A stretch of DNA of 43,712 nt from an uncultured Clostridia bacterium. GTDB taxonomy: Bacteria > Bacillota > Clostridia > Oscillospirales > Ruminococcaceae. The stretch spans positions 1-43,712 of the forward strand of contig CALXBD010000144.1 of assembly GCA_944386445.1 (NCBI GenBank), read 5' to 3'. This document shows positions 33,826-42,644 of the stretch, piece after piece (within the stretch, counting starts at the first letter, position 1; each line of letters begins with the position of its first letter). Made by a program: the position numbers and the translations under genes. Under the pieces are notes generated by a model. That model saw nothing but the letters and a program-made list of their open reading frames with translations. It did no database searches and was not told the origin of the DNA.

Positions 33826-33857
33826 AAAACAGGGAACCTGTTTCCAGGTTCCCTGTT
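33826..33857 (-). terminator. Intra-operon terminator/attenuator after the solute-binding gene
   Basis: A 13-bp perfect stem AACAGGGAACCTG/CAGGTTCCCTGTT (33828-33840, 33845-33857) with a 4-nt loop, followed by UUUUU on the minus strand. The dehydrogenase start codon is only 25 nt further on. Confidence 0.85.
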
Positions 33858-33870
33858 CCGTGTCAAGGAA

Positions 33871-35514
33871 TCAGCCTTTATAGCGCTCGTATGCGCTGTT
33901 GTAGGCGGCGACGACCTCGTCCAGTCCCATGGCTTTCAGAGAAGCAATGTGATTGTCCCAAGTGGCGTCGATATCCTGTACTCCCATCAGTACGCTCTGC
34001 TCATATTCTTCAATGGCAGTATTCAGATTGGTCCAGTTGTCATCAATGGCGTCGCGTTCTTCCTCCGTAAAGCTGAGGGTGGGGAACTGCGGCTGGATCC
34101 AATCGCTGTTTTCATACATCTCAAAGCCTTCCCGGGCTTCCTTATTCATTGCGGCCAGCTCGCCTTCCAGGCTGCCGTAGCTGCCAATCTCATAGCCGGC
34201 GCCGATGCTGCGCAGATAGTTGGGATAACCGGCGGGGTTGGACAGGGCGGCTTCGGTAGGAGTCTTTTCGCCGTTTGCGTCGATGGTGTAGTCGGCGCCT
34301 TCAATGCCCCAGCCCATCAGATCCTTGGCAACGTCAGAGAAGAAGAAGTCCATATACTTGATTGCTGTTACCGGATCTTCGCAATCTTTGGAAATTCCCC
34401 AGGCATAGGAATGGATGGAAGAACGGCCCTGAAGGAATTTTACTTCGCCGTTAATATCGGCAGGAGGAGCAATTGCCACAAAGTTGATATCCGGAACCTG
34501 TTCCCGGACGGTATCATTCATAGCACCGGTGGAGGAGAACCAGTCAATGGTAGATCCACCCAAGTCGTTGCCCAGCAGGAACTGTCTTGCCTGAGAGCCT
34601 CGGGTAAAGACTTCCGGGTCAATGACGCCGTCGGCATACCACTGTGACAGCTCTTTTAAAGCAGTTTTATACTCCTCTTCGACTTTTCCATAATACACCT
34701 TGTCGTCGTCTTCGTCAACATACCAGTTTTCATGGGCGCCCCACAACTGAACCAACGGCCAGATGCCTTTATCACGGTAGAAATACGGGACCTCATCCTT
34801 TTCACCGTTTCCGTTGGGGTCGTCGTTACGGAAGGCATACAGCACATCTTTATACTCTTCCAAAGTGGTGGGAACATCCAGGTTCAGTTTGTCCAGCCAG
34901 TCCTGGCGGATGAAGAAGCCCATAGAAGGCAGTTGCTTGCCAGGTTCTCCGCCCAGGGTACCGGTGATCATGTACATATGCCCGTCAGCGCCCCTGCCTG
35001 CGTTGACAGCATCCGGGTAATCCTCTAAGAACTTTTGAATGTTGGGAGCATACTGTTCAATCAGGTCGTCCAAATTTATGAAAGCGCCCTGAGAGACCAA
35101 CGGTTCCAGATTGGTACGGAGCCTCTGAATCAGGTCAGGCAGATCACCGGAAGCGATCATGGTGTTCAGGGATTCCAGTTCATCAACGATGGAGGGATTG
35201 GCCACATTTTCCATGGTCACGCCGGTGATTTCGGATACCTTCTGCCAAACGGGCGTGTCGCCGGTAGGCGCGCCGTTGCCGCCAAAGGTATAAAAGAGGG
35301 TAATGGTCGTCCCTTCCTCGGAAATTTTCAGATTGTCTTTCCCGTCATAGCCACCTGCCTCTTCCGCAGCAGAGCTTTCGCCGTCTGCAGACGCCGTGGA
35401 AGAAGTCCCAGTGGTGCTGCTCTGGTCAGACGTTGTCTTTTCCTCGCCGCATCCGGCAAACATTGTCAATGCCATCGCCGCAGCAATTGCCAGGGTAAGT
35501 ATGCGCTTGTTCAT
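33871..35514 (-). CDS. Extracellular solute-binding lipoprotein (LplA-type)
   Basis: 547 residues. A signal peptide ends in the lipobox TMFAGC (Cys about residue 22), followed by a Ser/Thr-rich linker and a large type 1 extracellular solute-binding domain (LPDLIQRL, GKQLPSMGFFIRQDWLDKL and GNGEKDEVPYFY are typical of the LplA/YtcQ group for oligosaccharides). It would be anchored at the cell surface and deliver substrate to the two permeases encoded just upstream. The ATG at 35514 has AAGGAGG about 9 nt upstream. The ATPase for such importers (MsmK-like) is usually encoded elsewhere and is not in this window. Confidence 0.92.
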   Translation of the reverse strand: MNKRILTLAIAAAMALTMFAGCGEEKTTSDQSSTTGTSSTASADGESSAAEEAGGYDGKDNLKISEEGTTITLFYTFGGNGAPTGDTPVWQKVSEITGVTMENVANPSIVDELESLNTMIASGDLPDLIQRLRTNLEPLVSQGAFINLDDLIEQYAPNIQKFLEDYPDAVNAGRGADGHMYMITGTLGGEPGKQLPSMGFFIRQDWLDKLNLDVPTTLEEYKDVLYAFRNDDPNGNGEKDEVPYFYRDKGIWPLVQLWGAHENWYVDEDDDKVYYGKVEEEYKTALKELSQWYADGVIDPEVFTRGSQARQFLLGNDLGGSTIDWFSSTGAMNDTVREQVPDINFVAIAPPADINGEVKFLQGRSSIHSYAWGISKDCEDPVTAIKYMDFFFSDVAKDLMGWGIEGADYTIDANGEKTPTEAALSNPAGYPNYLRSIGAGYEIGSYGSLEGELAAMNKEAREGFEMYENSDWIQPQFPTLSFTEEERDAIDDNWTNLNTAIEEYEQSVLMGVQDIDATWDNHIASLKAMGLDEVVAAYNSAYERYKG

Positions 35515-35568
35515 AAAAGTGCCTCCTTAAGTCTTGAATATTCCAATAGCCTCCAAACGGAGGGCTTA

Positions 35569-36438
35569 TTAGCCTTTGATTGCGCCGACCATGATTCCTT
35601 TTACGAAGAACTTCTGCAGGAATGGGTAAAGGATCAGCATCGGCAGTACCGCAATCACAATGGTCGCGTATACGATGGTCTGTTCTGTCATAACGCTGGC
35701 GCTCATATCCACAGCCTCATTTACCGTGTAGGAAACCTCCACAATGAGCTTCTTCAAAAGCACCTGCAGCGGCACTTTGTTTTGATCCTTCAGAAGCAGC
35801 ATTGACCAGAAATAAGAGTTCCACCGTCCTACAAAATAGTACATGGTCACCGTGGCAATCGCCGGGACAGACAAAGGCAGATAGATGTTGATGAGAATCC
35901 GCCAATCGTTGGCGCCATCCAGCTTAGCAGATTCCTCCATAGAATCCGGGACATTCTCAAAAAAGGTCCGCATCAAGATCACATTAAAGGTATCGACGGC
36001 TCCGCACAGCAGGATCGCCGCCCGGGTATCGTACAGGTGAAGGTCCTGATAGTTTAAGAAGGTCGGCATCATGCCCGCATTGAACCACATAGTGATCAGG
36101 ATAAACAGCATAAACAGCTTACGTCCCCTCAGTCTCCGCTTGGAAAGAGGGTATGCGCCCAAAATTGTCAGAACCATATTAATAAATGTTCCCACAACAG
36201 CATAGAAGATGGTGTTGCCATAGGCCGTCCAGATGTTATCCATCTCAAAGACCTTTTTAAAAGATGCCAACTCAAATCCGATGGGCAACACAGTAACACG
36301 GCCGGTGGACACTGCCAGAGGGTCTGAGAAGGAAGCAATTACCGTGTACCACAATGGATACAGGGTGATCAGGCAGACTCCCAGAAGAATAAAGAAATTA
36401 AAAACGGTAAAGACCCGTTGCCCACGTGTCAGTTTCAT
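35569..36438 (-). CDS. Carbohydrate ABC transporter permease (YtcP/LplC-type)
   Basis: 289 residues with six hydrophobic segments. The EAA-type cytoplasmic loop that docks on the ATPase is MEESAKLDGANDWRILINIYLP (about 185-206) and is in the normal position. I chose the ATG at 36438, with AAGGGGGG about 9 nt upstream, giving a typical basic N-terminus before the first membrane segment. It partners with the LplB-type permease, 13 nt upstream. Confidence 0.92.
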   Translation of the reverse strand: MKLTRGQRVFTVFNFFILLGVCLITLYPLWYTVIASFSDPLAVSTGRVTVLPIGFELASFKKVFEMDNIWTAYGNTIFYAVVGTFINMVLTILGAYPLSKRRLRGRKLFMLFILITMWFNAGMMPTFLNYQDLHLYDTRAAILLCGAVDTFNVILMRTFFENVPDSMEESAKLDGANDWRILINIYLPLSVPAIATVTMYYFVGRWNSYFWSMLLLKDQNKVPLQVLLKKLIVEVSYTVNEAVDMSASVMTEQTIVYATIVIAVLPMLILYPFLQKFFVKGIMVGAIKG

Positions 36439-36451
36439 GCAATATCCCCCC

Positions 36452-37381
36452 TTAAAAGATGCCGACATCCCCGATTTTACGTGAAACATAGTTGGAACTT
36501 GTCACCAAAACCAAGGATATTACGCCGTTGAACAATCCTACAGCTGTGGAAAGGGAGTAGTTGGCCTGCTCAATACCCAGCCGGTAAACATAGCTTCCGA
36601 TTACGTCTGCGGTCTCATAGGTAACAGGCTGGTAAAGCAGGATGATCATCTCATATCCTACATTCATCAGGTTGCCGATCTGCATGATCAACATGATTGC
36701 GATCGTCGGAAGAAGACCGGGCAGCGCCACATGCCAAATCTGTTTCCATCGACCTCCGCCGTCGATCATCACCGCTTCGTACAGCTGGGTGTCAATGGAG
36801 CAGAGGGATGAGTAGTAAATGACCGACCCAAAGCCTGCGCCAGCCCAGATTCCCTGAAGGACGTAAATCGGGCGGAAAAAGTCCGGCCGGGTCAGAAAAT
36901 AAATTGGCTCTCCGCCGAACATCTTGATGAAGGTATTGATTACGCCAGACGAAGGTGACAGAAAGTTGACTACCAAACCAGCTATAACGACGGTAGAAAT
37001 GAACCGCGGCATATAGGAAATGGTCTGTGCTAGGGTTCGCAGTTTGGAATTCCTCACTTCATTGAAAAGCAATGCTAGGATGATCGGCACAGGGAAACCG
37101 AAAATTAAATTATAAATATTTAGCAGCAGGGTATTTCGTATTAGCCGCCAAAGATATGGCCCCGTAAAAAAGGTCTGGAAATTCTCCCAACCGACCCATT
37201 CGCTGCCTGCAATTCCCAAAAGCGGCTTATAATCCTTGAAAGCTAAAACCAGGCCGCCAAAGGGTTTATAACAAAAGATAATATAATAAAGCAAAAACGG
37301 CACCAGCATGAGATACAAGTGCTTATCCCGCAGGATGCCGAGCCATGCTTTATGAAATGAGGCTCTTTTTGTCTGCGTCAT
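36452..37381 (-). CDS. Carbohydrate ABC transporter permease (LplB-type)
   Basis: 309 residues with six membrane segments, starting with the usual LYLMLVPFLLYYIIFCYKP segment. The EAA-like loop reads LYEAVMIDGGGRWKQIWHVALP (about 213-234). It is the first gene of the importer/catabolic operon; the ATG at 37381 has GGGGAG upstream. Together with the YtcP-type permease it should form the membrane channel for an oligosaccharide or sugar-derivative importer. The promoter is probably in 37400-37480 (a TTGAAG with a TATGCC 17 nt on is the best candidate), but it is weak by eye. Confidence 0.92.
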   Translation of the reverse strand: MTQTKRASFHKAWLGILRDKHLYLMLVPFLLYYIIFCYKPFGGLVLAFKDYKPLLGIAGSEWVGWENFQTFFTGPYLWRLIRNTLLLNIYNLIFGFPVPIILALLFNEVRNSKLRTLAQTISYMPRFISTVVIAGLVVNFLSPSSGVINTFIKMFGGEPIYFLTRPDFFRPIYVLQGIWAGAGFGSVIYYSSLCSIDTQLYEAVMIDGGGRWKQIWHVALPGLLPTIAIMLIMQIGNLMNVGYEMIILLYQPVTYETADVIGSYVYRLGIEQANYSLSTAVGLFNGVISLVLVTSSNYVSRKIGDVGIF

Positions 37382-37538
37382 TTATCTCTCCCCTTTTCTA
37401 TATTTTTGATCTTTGAAGGATGTTTTCGGCATAATGCATATTTTTTTGACCTTCAAGCGTTAATAATTCCACTTCCCTTGATTTATTCAGAAAAACGACC
37501 TGTATTTTTTCCGATTTGGCTCATCGGAATTTTTGAGG

Positions 37539-37567
37539 TTGAATTTTAAGGTGCTTCATGTGATAAT
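37539..37567 (+). promoter_or_regulatory. Promoter for the membrane AraC-type regulator
   Basis: TTGAAT (37539-37544) and GATAAT (37562-37567) are 17 nt apart, with an additional extended -10 TG two bases before the -10 (TGTGATAAT). Confidence 0.65.
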
Positions 37568-37608
37568 AAAATTACTGTAACGGAAACTTGAAATAAGAGG
37601 TGTCTGTT

Positions 37609-39777
37609 TTGCATTATTATAGGAAGCTGTTGAGAGCTTTTTTGACGGTAGCCTTGATTTATACCCTGGTTTTGGATTGTACTTTTTTGGCCTGGTATCA
37701 GATTTCCAGTCGGGATGACCAGGAACAGGCCTTTCACGCAGAAGCAAGCCGTATCACCGAGTATGTAGATTTTCAGTTCCAATCCATCAAGGAGATTTCC
37801 CATTTGCTTCGCATCTCTGAATATGCGCAAAAATATCTGTTGGAGGATCCTGCTTCTCCGGATCGGTACAGCCGCTTAAAGTTGTACCGGTTTATCAGCA
37901 GCATTTTCGGGATCGCGCCCTCTCAAAAAAATGCGATTGCCGTCACCAAAATTGTAGATGACTACGCTATATTGAATAACAGCACCGGAAACCTAGAAAC
38001 CGTCTTCCGCGAATTCCATATTACCCGTTCCCAACTGGAAGAGGCTATTGCGGAGTTTCAGGATCGCTTTGATCCTAACCTGAAAATTATCCGCTCCGCA
38101 GATGGGGAAGAGACTTTCTATACTGTCATCTGCCGGGAATGGATGGGGCAGGAGCATCCGCTTTACATATTGATTTCTTATACGGAAGCTCAATTGCTTC
38201 CAGTTGATCCATCCAACGGTGCCTTCGCCATAATTAATCAAGACGTTCCGGTGGCAACTACGGGAAGTTTTAATATCAAACAATTCCAAAACATGGAGGG
38301 AACTCCGGCGGGTTATTGGAATATAGAAACTGCATCTGTCATATCCGGCTTTTCCTACCAGTATTTGGCTCCGGAATTTCAACCTGCCGTTTTTTCTTTT
38401 GTACTTCTTTCCTTAGCAGGAGTCGTCCTGATCAGTTTGAGCATACTGAGCATGTACCTGGTGGCTCGCCGCATGTATAGCCCTATTGCCGAAACATTGG
38501 TGGACAGCGGTATCCAGGTCACCTACGGCAACAAGTTTTCTGAAATAAAGAAGGCATTTAGCACCCTCTCCAGCGATGTGGAAACCATGTCCAACGCCCT
38601 ATCTCAATACCGCATATCATCGGAAAACAAATTCTTCCATGACCTTTTCACCGGCGTTCTCATGCCGGAACAGGCTGCCGAACAAATGCGCAATCTGGGA
38701 CTATCTCAGGAAGTCTCTCCTTTCACAGCGGTCCTGATTCGATATGTAAAAGCAGATGAGCCCGCAGGCAACTTATCGGACAGCCTGGTATACGACGCGC
38801 GCAACCAGTTGACTACGGCGCTCTACAATCTTCCTTCTCTTCCGATCTACCGAGTCATTGACTTGAATTTTTCCACCCAAGGATTGATCATCCGCACTGC
38901 GGATCGAAAAACACTGGAAGAACGCTTGCGTAATCTCCTATTTAAAATAGAACCTGATTATGGGATCGAAATGATCGCTTGTATCGGTGAACCAGTAGAC
39001 CGTCTTTCCCGTATCCCGGATTCCTACCGGGTGGCTGCCAGACTGTCGACCCAAAATGAGTTTTCACCTGTCCGTGAAAAAGTTATCACCATGAGGAAGG
39101 ATGCAGCTGACGAGCATTCCTTTGTTTACTACCCTATGAACCTGGAGCAATCGATCATCAGTTCTGTGCTTCACGGAAAAACCTCCGTGTGGCAGACTTC
39201 TCTGGAAGAACTGATGGCTGCAAACTCCAGCCCGGACAAGCTGCCCCAGCTGGCCTTTATGCTTACTTCCACTGTCAACCGCATCATCGATGGTGTCAAC
39301 GAAACCGTGGAGAACATCTTTCCGGATGGTACAATTATTTATTTGGAATTCCGCACCTGCGCCTCTCCGGACGAGTTCACACAAAAAGCCTACTCCATCT
39401 TTTCTACCATCGCGGATCATCTGGAACGGCGGGAACGGCAGTCCGCCAAAAGCTTGGAGCAGCGCATGACCGGCTTCCTGGAGGAAAATTACAGCCGGGA
39501 TATCAGTTTGTTGGATCTCGCAGAGTACCTGAATATGTCTAAAAACTATGTTTCCACCCTCTTTAAGAATCTGTCGGGGAAAAATTTCAAGGACTATCTG
39601 AGTGAGTTCCGTTACAAAAAAGCTTGCTCCCTAATCGCTGAAAATCCCGACAAAAAGATCCGGGAGATTGCTGAGGCGGTTGGATGCAGCCCCGATATTC
39701 TGCATCGGCTATTCCTCAGATACGGCGGTATCACTCCCAGTGACTATCAGAGAAATTGCCGGTCACCCAAAAGCTGA
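37609..39777 (+). CDS. Membrane-bound AraC-family transcriptional regulator
   Basis: 722 residues. Two membrane segments (about 8-30 and 260-288) flank an extracellular sensor region of about 230 residues. A cytoplasmic stretch follows, ending in an AraC-type helix-turn-helix domain (about 620-718) with ISLLDLAEYLNMSKNYVSTLF and the SPDILHRLFLRYGGITPSDYQ segment. Such YtdP-type regulators sense an extracellular sugar and control the adjacent importer. It is divergent from the LplB-YtcP operon, the expected target. The start TTG at 37609 is preferred because AGAGGTG lies 6-7 nt upstream; a GTG at 37600 has no site. It has its own promoter and a strong terminator. Confidence 0.87.
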   Translation: MHYYRKLLRAFLTVALIYTLVLDCTFLAWYQISSRDDQEQAFHAEASRITEYVDFQFQSIKEISHLLRISEYAQKYLLEDPASPDRYSRLKLYRFISSIFGIAPSQKNAIAVTKIVDDYAILNNSTGNLETVFREFHITRSQLEEAIAEFQDRFDPNLKIIRSADGEETFYTVICREWMGQEHPLYILISYTEAQLLPVDPSNGAFAIINQDVPVATTGSFNIKQFQNMEGTPAGYWNIETASVISGFSYQYLAPEFQPAVFSFVLLSLAGVVLISLSILSMYLVARRMYSPIAETLVDSGIQVTYGNKFSEIKKAFSTLSSDVETMSNALSQYRISSENKFFHDLFTGVLMPEQAAEQMRNLGLSQEVSPFTAVLIRYVKADEPAGNLSDSLVYDARNQLTTALYNLPSLPIYRVIDLNFSTQGLIIRTADRKTLEERLRNLLFKIEPDYGIEMIACIGEPVDRLSRIPDSYRVAARLSTQNEFSPVREKVITMRKDAADEHSFVYYPMNLEQSIISSVLHGKTSVWQTSLEELMAANSSPDKLPQLAFMLTSTVNRIIDGVNETVENIFPDGTIIYLEFRTCASPDEFTQKAYSIFSTIADHLERRERQSAKSLEQRMTGFLEENYSRDISLLDLAEYLNMSKNYVSTLFKNLSGKNFKDYLSEFRYKKACSLIAENPDKKIREIAEAVGCSPDILHRLFLRYGGITPSDYQRNCRSPKS

Positions 39778-39833
39778 ATATATAGCAAAACCCGCACAGA
39801 GTAGCTGTGCGGGCCTTTGTATATTCAGCTTTT
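39769..39833 (+). terminator. Nested terminator hairpin after the AraC regulator
   Basis: An inner 9-bp GC-rich stem CCCGCACAG/CTGTGCGGG (39791-39799, 39805-39813) sits inside a 14-bp outer stem AAAAGCTGAATATA/TATATTCAGCTTTT (39769-39782, 39820-39833) that includes the stop codon of the regulator. Confidence 0.8.
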
Positions 39834-39972
39834 ATTTTGAACTGCACTGCCAATGTTCCCATGGAAAATTTCGCATCATAAATTTGGAATATATGCTCTA
39901 CAGTGTTTGCGCCAAAACTTCCCGATTTTCCCGAGAAACCAGTTACTATATAGAGAATTTCTGAAACTATGT

Positions 39973-39998
39973 ACGGCAGCCTCTAGGCTGCCGTTTTT
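39973..39998 (+). terminator. Terminator hairpin oriented to the plus strand
   Basis: ACGGCAGCCT/AGGCTGCCGT stem (39973-39982, 39985-39994) followed by five T on the plus strand, abutting the spoIVB stop. On the minus strand it may also close spoIVB. No plus-strand gene lies between it and the previous terminator. Confidence 0.75.
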
Positions 39999-41224
39999 CA
40001 TCCTGCCAGCTGTTCCTCCAGATTTTCGCAGTTATCCAGCATATTCTCCGCGAAAATCCCGTAACCGCGGGTAGGGTCGTTGACAAACACATGGGTTACA
40101 GCCCCCACCAGCTTGCCGTTCTGAAGGATGGGGCTGCCACTCATTCCCTGCACGATGCCGCCGGTTGTTTCAAGCAGTTCCGGGTCTGTAACCCGAATCA
40201 CCATATTCTTGGTAGCTGTATTGTCGCCGACGTTGATTTTTTCAATGACAATGTCATATCTTTTTGGGGAAGTACCATTTACCGTTGTCAATATTTCCGC
40301 GGCGCCTTCCTGAACATCCTGCCTCAGGCAAAGGGGAACCGCGCTATTTCCGGCGGCAGGATTCTGTGAAAGGACTCCGTAAACGCCGGTTTCATTATTC
40401 AAATACAGTGTACCGCAGGAAAATGCCGAAGTAAAACTGCCCTGAAGCTCGCCTGGTGTACCGACCTCGCCTTTCTGGACACCGTGGATTTGCACGGGGA
40501 CTACCTCTCCAGAGGCCAAAGGCATCGTTTCACCGGTATCTACGTCGCAGACAGCATGGCCCAGCCCGCCGAAAATCCCGGTGGCGGGATCATAAAAGGT
40601 TACCGTTCCGATTCCTGCGGAGGAATCCCGCACCCAAATCCCACAGCGGTATTCTCCGTCAGAAAGGCTTTCCTCCGGTGTGATCCAGATACTCATCTCC
40701 ATCCCGTCACGCCGGACCGTCAGTTCGACTTTGTTTCCGCCGGCGGCACGAATACAATTTGTCAATTCATCGTTGGAAGAAACAGTCTGGCCATTTACTG
40801 CTAAAATCACATCGCCTTTACGCAGCCCCGCGTCGCGGGCAGGGTCAGCTGTACCTGAAGAAGTCTCCACCGGGTTCAATGCGACCACAACTACTCCGTC
40901 TGTCAGCATTTTCAAGCCAAAAGGAGTTCCGCAGGGTATAACATACTGTTCTTCCACCTGATGCAAATAGGTGCTTTTAATGGGAATAATCCCCAATAGT
41001 TTTAGCGACGCCTCTCTGGAAAGGGAAGTGTTGGTCCCTACCTGGTATTCCGTTTGGCCAGAAGTTTCGGCTTCCACGGAAGGCAACTGACGAATGGAAA
41101 ATTCTTTTGTCTCAAACACATAAAAGCTGTCGGGAATCTCAAAATTCAGATAAGTAACGTATCCCATTACCGTTATGGCGACTACCGCGGCAAATAGGGA
41201 AACGGTACGAATTAACTTACGCAT
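39998..41224 (-). CDS. spoIVB: SpoIVB peptidase (S55 family)
   Basis: 408 residues. SpoIVB is a forespore-secreted serine peptidase that signals activation of pro-sigma-K processing in the mother cell. It has an N-terminal membrane/signal segment (about 5-27), a PDZ domain (about 115-190, DAGLRKGDVILAVNG) and the S55 peptidase domain with GLGHAV (catalytic His region) and VQGMSGSPI (nucleophile Ser), followed by GAVTHVFVNDPTRGYG. The ATG at 41224 has a purine-rich GAGGGAGAG site. In Bacillus and many clostridia spoIVB lies directly upstream of spo0A; here they are 18 kb apart. Confidence 0.96.
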   Translation of the reverse strand: MRKLIRTVSLFAAVVAITVMGYVTYLNFEIPDSFYVFETKEFSIRQLPSVEAETSGQTEYQVGTNTSLSREASLKLLGIIPIKSTYLHQVEEQYVIPCGTPFGLKMLTDGVVVVALNPVETSSGTADPARDAGLRKGDVILAVNGQTVSSNDELTNCIRAAGGNKVELTVRRDGMEMSIWITPEESLSDGEYRCGIWVRDSSAGIGTVTFYDPATGIFGGLGHAVCDVDTGETMPLASGEVVPVQIHGVQKGEVGTPGELQGSFTSAFSCGTLYLNNETGVYGVLSQNPAAGNSAVPLCLRQDVQEGAAEILTTVNGTSPKRYDIVIEKINVGDNTATKNMVIRVTDPELLETTGGIVQGMSGSPILQNGKLVGAVTHVFVNDPTRGYGIFAENMLDNCENLEEQLAG

Positions 41225-41259
41225 ATGATCTCTCCCTCTGCGCCCATAAGCGCATTCAT

Positions 41260-41286
41260 AATATATGGAGCAGGGGGAAAAATATC
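41260..41286 (-). promoter_or_regulatory. Possible sporulation-sigma promoter for spoIVB
   Basis: GATATT (41286-41281) and CATATATT (41267-41260) on the minus strand resemble the -35 and -10 of mother-cell sigma factors, with 15 nt between the ATA and CATA cores. spoIVB is normally forespore-expressed, so this match is tentative. Confidence 0.22.
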
Positions 41287-41316
41287 AAAGGAAAGATACG
41301 GTGTTGTTTTTTCAAA

Positions 41317-41357
41317 TAAAAAGACAGCGTTTCAAAAAAACTCCAAAACGCTGTCTT
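41317..41357 (-). terminator. Terminator after the phosphofructokinase gene
   Basis: A 12-bp stem AAGACAGCGTTT/AAACGCTGTCTT (41321-41332, 41346-41357) followed on the minus strand by a U-run. Confidence 0.9.
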
Positions 41358-41367
41358 AGTATGCCCA

Positions 41368-42585
41368 TTATTCAAAAATCACATAATCATTTAAGCCAAA
41401 TTCATTTTTAAACTGAGGGACTTCCCCTTTAATAAGCGGCAAAATGTATTGACAAATCTCCGCTTGAACGCCGGGATCGTCCAGATCCCACCATTTTTCC
41501 GGCACAAGCTGCTCTTTGTTTGCCACATCGGCGACTTCCACCGTTTTTAGACGAATCGCGTAAGGGTTATTCGAAATCCTTTCCACCGCAATCATCTTTC
41601 CGCTTTCCCGCCGCAGTGCCGCAGCAACGCCTTCTTTCCCAATGGCAAACCCCTCTTCCAGATCCTGGAAGGACGCTAAATGGGCCGAGCACCTTTGCAT
41701 CAAATTCAGCTCGATCGACCGCACCTTGCAGCCAATTTCCTGCTTGACCAGGTGCTCCAGATGTTTTCCCACACCGCTTAAATAAGAATGCCCAAAAATA
41801 TCCACTGCACCGCTTTTGGTGTGGGCGCCGACATATTCACCATTGGAATCCCGCAGGCCCTCGCTGACCACAGCAAGCACATTAGGAGATCGCTTGTGTG
41901 CGTCTCTAACCTTCTGAAGAAACTCTTCTTCAGAAAAGGGCACTTCCGGGATCGCAATGATATCCGGTTTGCTTCCGCCCACAAAGCGGGGAAGGGCCGC
42001 CGCCAAGGTCAGCCATCCGGCATTCCGCCCCATTACTTCCACAATCGTAACCGCAGGGACCGCATAGATGGCTGTATCACGAATAATTTCGCCGATAGTC
42101 ACAGCCAGATACTTTGCAGCGCTGCCATAACCGGGCGTATGATCCGTAAAAGGCAAATCATTGTCGATCGTCTTCGGAACTCCCACAACGGCCGGAGCGT
42201 CCGCCTCACCTGCAAAAATGGCAGACAGCTTCCCAACCGTATCCATGCTGTCATTTCCACCGATATAAAGGAACGAACCTATTTCGTACTTTCGCATGGT
42301 ATCCCGGATTTTCACGTAGTCCTCAGCGCCCGGCTGAGTAATCGGCGGCAGCTTATAACGGCAAGAACCCAACGCCATGGCAGGTGTTGCTTTCAGTTTC
42401 TCATAATCCGTAAAGCCGCTGAGATCCACCAGAAGCCCCTTTATGACTCCCTCAATGCCGTGCTTGGCGCCATAGACCCGTCCGATCTTATCGGATTTCC
42501 GGGCAGCAGCAATGACGCCTGCCAACGTGGCATTGATTGCAGCGCTAGGGCCTCCTGACTGTGCGACCAACAAATTTCGTTTCAT
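41368..42585 (-). CDS. PPi-type 6-phosphofructokinase
   Basis: 405 residues, longer than ATP-dependent PfkA (about 320). It phosphorylates fructose 6-phosphate in glycolysis. The phosphate-donor signature indicates pyrophosphate: the ATP-enzyme motif GGDGS is GGNDS here (Asp112 in place of Gly), and PGTIDND is PKTIDND (Lys138 in place of Gly), the two changes that separate PPi- from ATP-dependent enzymes. The ATG at 42585 has AGGGGG about 6 nt upstream. It lies 59 nt downstream of the signal-peptidase-like gene, with a hairpin between. Donor use is predicted from residues only. Confidence 0.9.
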   Translation of the reverse strand: MKRNLLVAQSGGPSAAINATLAGVIAAARKSDKIGRVYGAKHGIEGVIKGLLVDLSGFTDYEKLKATPAMALGSCRYKLPPITQPGAEDYVKIRDTMRKYEIGSFLYIGGNDSMDTVGKLSAIFAGEADAPAVVGVPKTIDNDLPFTDHTPGYGSAAKYLAVTIGEIIRDTAIYAVPAVTIVEVMGRNAGWLTLAAALPRFVGGSKPDIIAIPEVPFSEEEFLQKVRDAHKRSPNVLAVVSEGLRDSNGEYVGAHTKSGAVDIFGHSYLSGVGKHLEHLVKQEIGCKVRSIELNLMQRCSAHLASFQDLEEGFAIGKEGVAAALRRESGKMIAVERISNNPYAIRLKTVEVADVANKEQLVPEKWWDLDDPGVQAEICQYILPLIKGEVPQFKNEFGLNDYVIFE

Positions 42586-42606
42586 AAAATCCCCCTAAAC
42601 AGCAAA

Positions 42607-42632
42607 CAGGTGGGCGTTGCAGCGTCCACCTG
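42607..42632 (-). terminator. Hairpin between the signal-peptidase-like and phosphofructokinase genes
   Basis: CAGGTGG/CCACCTG stem (42607-42613, 42626-42632) with a GCG/CGC inner pairing, followed by TTTGCTGTTT on the minus strand. Probably a terminator with some read-through into the phosphofructokinase gene, for which no separate promoter is visible. Confidence 0.65.
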
Positions 42633-42644
42633 CCCATGAAGTGA

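Noticed and set aside
39853-40074. Plus-strand 73-codon frame after the AraC regulator
   Set aside because: No ribosome binding site, it crosses a terminator, and it runs antisense into spoIVB.
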